Shown here: in pieces, positions 59,865 to 64,000 of the stretch
Numbering within the stretch: position 1 is the first letter of the stretch
Layout of the letters: each line of letters starts with the position of its first letter
From: Cryptomeria japonica
Lineage: Eukaryota > Streptophyta > Pinopsida > Cupressales > Cupressaceae
Length of the DNA stretch: 64,000 bases
Assembly: GCF_030272615.1 (NCBI RefSeq)
Contig: NC_081405.1
Span: forward strand, 654,862,920 to 654,926,919
Direction of reading: 5' to 3'
Program-made: the position numbers and the translations under genes
The notes under the pieces: generated by a model
Told to the model about the DNA's origin: nothing
The model's database searches: none
What the model saw: the letters and a program-made list of their open reading frames with translations, nothing else

Positions 59865-61008
59865 TAAAATTAGTAGTGGAGTATGTGAACAGAAATTCCG
59901 CCATATTTATCAAAATATTGATACGGAAGGAAACCCTAATTAAAGAAAAAGGAAAACAGCTCTTTAGAAAAAGACTGCCAGATATTAATTCCTCTCTGAA
60001 AAAGACCTCAACTAAATCAATGTGACTTACACTGATGGTGGATTAAACCTAATTTGTTACTTACAACTCAAATACTTTGTACTTGCCTGATCGATAGTTC
60101 GGACAAAAGAAACCCACAAATTCTTTGATGTGATGTCCAGAGAAAATTCGCGTTACAGAGGTATTATTGTTGTCATCAAAATTCAATGTTCGTATTGATA
60201 GAAATAGTTTTGTTGTCACCGACTATACGGGTAATTATTGTTAGGTGGAGCTGTTTCCCAGTCCAAATTTGAATCCCGCGTCCAGAACCGCGTTCTTCAA
60301 TCTTCCCATATCTAGCGGAACAATTTAAGATCTTACTGGCAAGCTTTCACGTCAGATTTCCCTGTCAATAACAGTCAAAAACCTTCTCATCTACTGTTGG
60401 CGTAGAGTACACGGTTCAATTCAATAAATGGCTTCTGTGGCCCGCAGAAAAATCATTGCACCATGTTCAGTAAGGGACGCAATCTCTTTGGAGTTTATGA
60501 AATGATTAACTGGATAGTGCACAGTTTTTGGAAACAACTGTTTAACTTTTTTAATCAACGTTTTGGATTGAATTCAATAATCTATTATCAGAAGAAGAAA
60601 AGTGCAATTCAAAACGTTGATTCAAAAAAGTAAGACAGTTGTTTCCAATAAATTCTTGCACGTGCTATATGGGCTTCATAAAGCTCATGTCTATTATAAC
60701 TAGATAGTGATTTAACATGTTCATTTAGTCTTGGGTTTATTTTAGAGAAAATGAAAAGTTGAGAATTTATATCTATCCGTTTTTTGTTTGATATAAGAGT
60801 TATAGTTTATATTGATATTTATTTTGTTGAGAATCAAGAATTCAAGATTATCTATTTGACCAAAATCATCTAGAACATGATAATATAATTATATATAGAA
60901 GTAGCACATTCTTTTATTAAATTTAATTTTTGATCTTATAGGTATCTTTATCCATTTCATCATTATTTACATTTGTTTTCTTATATTGAATGAATGAATG
61001 TTTTTAAT
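59865..61008. other. Spacer between copia and the TRIM-like array
   Basis: No supported gene. It contains one long imperfect inverted repeat (60528-60648, listed separately). The remainder is AT-rich with a moderately GC-richer part at 60240-60480. Confidence 0.5.
60528..60648. repeat. Imperfect inverted repeat, 38-39-nt arms, 44-nt loop
   Basis: Left arm 60528-60565 (TTGGAAACAACTG...CAACGTTTTG) pairs with right arm 60610-60648 (CAAAACGTTGATT...GTTGTTTCCAA) with one indel and two or three mismatches. Weaker pairing extends outward to about 60512 and 60672 (GTGCAC/GCACGTGC). It could be a decayed MITE or a foldback that yields small RNA. Confidence 0.75.
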
Positions 61009-61013
61009 AACAT

Positions 61014-61715
61014 TGGTGCAGTCGAGTCAGGGAGATCCAACAAAGGACAGCCCAACCTTGCAGTCTCACACATAAAACATGTCAAATATATCGGTAATCG
61101 GTAACAAGATGCTAGAAACAGCAGAAAGAACAACCGGTAACAACGTAGAACACATAACCGGTAAACAACATGAATAAATCTTATTACAGTCTGAAGGATT
61201 ACACAAGCCACATGTTGGATTGCAGTCCAGGATAGAAATAGTGCTTACAACACAATTACAAGATCCGCAGATCATCCACATATCAGAATAGACCTTTGGA
61301 AACACTCTGTCGGTTCTACCCTAATCCAGACCTCAGCCTTCCAGCCTCAGTCTACCAGTTCAAAATCTCGTCGTATCTACATCTTCGCTCAATCTCTAAA
61401 CTTTGTCTTCTATCTTCTAACTTTTGTCTTCTTAAATGATTCACAAACTTTCATTTATACCATCCACAAATAATAACAACTTAATCAAGTTGGCCCAAAA
61501 CCAACCGGTTCATAATGAAATGTGCTAACGGTAAGATGTTGGCGCAAATCACTAAGAACATCTCCAAAGTGCATAAAACATTGTGCGGTTCTCTAGGAAC
61601 ATCGAACAAGGCACAAGAAACATAACTCAATGATCCACAAGTCACAGAAATCAACCGCAACTCGATTCAACTTCGCTCCACACATGGTATGAACTACTCT
61701 GGTGCTCCTGCATCA
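61014..61715 (-). repeat. LTR 1 of the tandem element (702 bp)
   Basis: Outermost left LTR; plus-strand ends TGGTGCAGTCG and CCTGCATCA. Confidence 0.88.
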
Positions 61716-62062
61716 TACTCTCAGGGTTAATTGAAAAGTGAGTCCCATCACTTGATCTGGTTTGGCGATCTATCAGTAGGTACTTGCAACTACCTCAGGG
61801 AGTTCCGCAATCTGAATACAGCTTCCGGTTGCCTCTCCACGGCTATCTACTGGTCCAAACATCAGCCTACCTCAATCAGCGATCTGTTCAAGTCTCCACC
61901 CACTAACTGCCTCAAGCTCAAGCTCTAGGATCAGTGGTCTACCTGCAAACCTTGCTCTGCCTCATGATCGACGATCTGAACAAGTCCACAAGTTGCCTCA
62001 ACTTTCTCTCCAACCAACCAGTGCTTAACTGGGTCTTCCTCCAACAATGGGTTCACAAACTA

Positions 62063-62074
62063 GCTTTGATACCA
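62063..62074 (-). other. Primer binding site of the left unit
   Basis: Minus strand TGGTATCAAAGC, one change from the tRNA-Met site TGGTATCAGAGC. Confidence 0.8.
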
Positions 62075-62076
62075 CT

Positions 62077-62769
62077 TGGTGTAGTTAAGGCAGGGAGGTC
62101 CAATGAAGGACAACCCAACCTTACATCCTAACACATAAACCATGTCAAATATATCGGTAACTGGTAACAAGATGTGAGAAACAACAGAAAGAACAACCGA
62201 TAACAACACATAACACATAACCGGTAAACAACATGAATAAATCTTATTACAAACTGAAGGATTACATATGCCACATGATGGATCGCAGTCCATGATACAA
62301 ATAGTGCTTACAACACAATTACAAGATCTGCAGATCATCTAAATATCAAAATCGACCTTCGGAGATAGTCTGTCGGTTCTACCCTAATCCAGACCTCAGC
62401 CTTCCGGGCTCAATCCATCGGTTGAGAATCTCACCGGATCTACATCTTCTCTTAATCTCTAAACTTTGTCTTCTATCTTCTAACTTTTGTCTTCTCAAAT
62501 GAGTCGCAAACTCCATCTGCAAATAATAACAACTAAATCAAGTCAGCCCAAAGACCAACCGGTTCATAATGAAACGTGCTAACGGTAACATGTCAGCTCA
62601 AATCACTAAGAACATCTCCAAAGTGCATAAAACATCACTTGGTTCTCCAGGAACATCGGACAAGGCACAAGAAACATAACTCAATGATCCACATGTCACA
62701 AAAATCAACTGCAACCCGAGTCAACTTCGCTCCACACACGGTATGAACTACTTTGGAGCTCCTGCATCA
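62077..62769 (-). repeat. LTR 2 of the tandem element (693 bp)
   Basis: Shared middle LTR. It acts as 5' LTR for the left unit (primer site 62063-62074) and as 3' LTR for the right unit. It is about 10 bp shorter through small deletions, for example near 62515. Confidence 0.88.
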
Positions 62770-63116
62770 GACTCTCGGGGTTAATTGAAAAGTGAGTCCC
62801 GTCACTTGATCTGGTTCGACAATCTGTCAATAGGTATTTGCAACTACCTTAGTGGGTTCGGCGATCTGAATATAGCTTCCAATTGCCTCTCCACGGCGAT
62901 CTACTGGTCCAAACTGCAACCTACCTCAATTGGTGATCTATTCAAGTCTCCACCCACTAATTGCCTCAAGCTCAAGCTCTAGGATTGGTGTTCTACCTGC
63001 AAATCTTGCTCTTCCTCACGATCGGCGATCTGAACAAGTCCACAAGTTGTCTCAACTTTCTCTCCAACCAACCAATGCATAACTGGGTCTTCCTCCAACA
63101 ACGGGTTCACAAACCA

Positions 63117-63128
63117 GCTCTAATACCA
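63117..63128 (-). other. Primer binding site of the right unit
   Basis: Minus strand TGGTATTAGAGC, a different single change from TGGTATCAGAGC than in the left unit, so the consensus of both is the perfect site. Confidence 0.8.
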
Positions 63129-63130
63129 CT

Positions 63131-63833
63131 TGGTGCAGTTAAGGCAGGGAGATCCATTGAAGGATAGCCCAACCTTACAGCCTAACACATAAATCGTGCC
63201 AAATATACTGACAACCGGTAACAAGATGCCAGAAACAATAGAAAGAACAATCAATAACAACACATAATACATAACCAGTAAACAACATGAATAAATCTTA
63301 TCATAGTCTGAAGGATTACACATGTCACATGTTGGATCGCAATCCAGGATACAAATAGTGCTTACAACACAATTACAAGATCCGCAGATCATCCACATAT
63401 CAGAATCGACCTCAGGAGACAACCTATCGGTTCTAACCTAATCCAGACCTAATCCTTCCGGCCTCAGTACACCGGTTCAGAATCTCGCCAGATCTACATC
63501 TTCACTCAATCTCTAAACTCTGTCTTCTGTCTTCTAACTTTTGTCTTCTCAAATGATTTGCAAACTTCTATTTATACCATCCACAAATAATAACAACTTA
63601 ATCAAGTCGGCCCAAAGACCAACCGGTTCATAATGAAACATGTTAATGGTAACATGTCGGCTCAAATCACTAAGAACATCTCCAAAATGCATAAAACATC
63701 GCGTGGTTCTCTGGGAACATTGGACAAGGCACAAGAAACATAGCTTAATGATCCACAAGTCACGGAAATCAACCGCAACCCGATTCAACTTCGCTCCACA
63801 CACGGTATGAACTACTCCAATGTTCCTGCATCA
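63131..63833 (-). repeat. LTR 3 of the tandem element (703 bp)
   Basis: Outermost right LTR, true 5' LTR in the minus direction, ending at the TSD AACAT (63834). Confidence 0.88.
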
Positions 63834-63838
63834 AACAT

Positions 63839-64000
63839 GGACGAGGCCAAACAATTTATGGGACTCACAAGTAGCTAGAAAAGTAGAGCATCTAGAGTCC
63901 AAAACAGTATGTCTGCTAAACCTTCTTTTTGATCTACATCTTAGATCTTCTACTATATATCTTGATCAAAAAATCTGCAGCTCTTGTTATCCTTTATTCT
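63839..64000. other. Right-edge spacer
   Basis: 162 bp of sequence in which I see no feature; cut by the window end. Confidence 0.5.

Larger units (their letters stand above)
61014..63833 (-). mobile_element. Tandem non-autonomous LTR element: three LTRs, two interiors
   Basis: LTRs 61014-61715, 62077-62769 and 63131-63833 alternate with interiors 61716-62076 and 62770-63130 (361 bp each). Each LTR has minus-strand TG...CA ends (TGATGCAGG...CTGCACCA). Each interior has a tRNA-Met primer site one base from the LTR to its right. The whole is flanked by a perfect TSD AACAT (61009-61013, 63834-63838). Neither interior codes for a protein. It is TRIM-like but larger than typical TRIMs. One insertion followed by unequal LTR recombination, or insertion of an already tandem cDNA, explains it. 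Confidence 0.9.

Noticed and set aside
61066-61305. Cys-rich small peptide, seen also at 62060-62338 and 63120-63422
   Set aside because: It recurs only because it lies in the three LTR copies; start and end differ between copies and no secretion signal or family match is evident.

Overview
This window is plant nuclear DNA made almost entirely of transposable elements; I found no ordinary host gene, rRNA or tRNA gene. The elements are Ty3/gypsy Tat-type elements with a second RNase H, a Ty1/copia element, a Sirevirus-like copia remnant, small tRNA-Met-primed non-autonomous LTR elements, and a plant mobile domain (PMD) gene. The nested layout and AT-rich spacers suggest a large, repeat-rich seed-plant genome, perhaps a gymnosperm. 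Species cannot be decided from the sequence.

Layout. 1-691: AT-rich spacer with a 76-bp tandem duplication. 692-2243: solo LTR with perfect target-site duplication (TSD) ATGAG, itself hit by a 342-bp TRIM (995-1336). 4260-32578: an old, decayed plus-strand LTR element. Its 5' LTR was split by element 1 (4284-24348, TSD CCTCT), and its interior was hit by a Sirevirus-like derivative (25880-28423). 32660-50952: element 2 (TSD CATAT). 54405-59859: a Ty1/copia element (TSD AACAA). 61014-63833: a three-LTR, two-interior tandem of a small non-autonomous element (TSD AACAT).

Element 1 (20,065 bp, minus strand, tRNA-Arg primer site) has 6.4-kb LTRs. Each LTR carries its own promoter-like repeat block (TATA, G-boxes, TGGGCCCA sites, hairpins) and a reading frame of about 1,210 codons for a protein I do not recognise. 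Between the LTRs lies one gag-pol frame in the unusual order GAG-PR-archaeal-type RNase H-RT-RNase H-INT.

Element 2 (18,293 bp, minus strand, tRNA-Lys primer site) has the ordinary Tat order GAG-PR-RT-RNase H-aRNH-INT. On the opposite strand, near its 3' end, it carries a PMD gene with its own TATA box, a 25-codon first exon, a 1,037-bp intron and a long second exon. Arrays of an 8-nt motif, TAGCGC(A/G)T, fill the PMD intron and also the gag-pol leader. In both places the motif is in the sense of the gene that follows.

Decay pattern. The coding frames are broken mostly by stop codons and rarely by indels. Many stops are one C-to-T change from CAG (Gln) or CGA (Arg). The two LTRs of element 1 show several such changes directly. 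This fits deamination of methylated cytosine in silenced elements.
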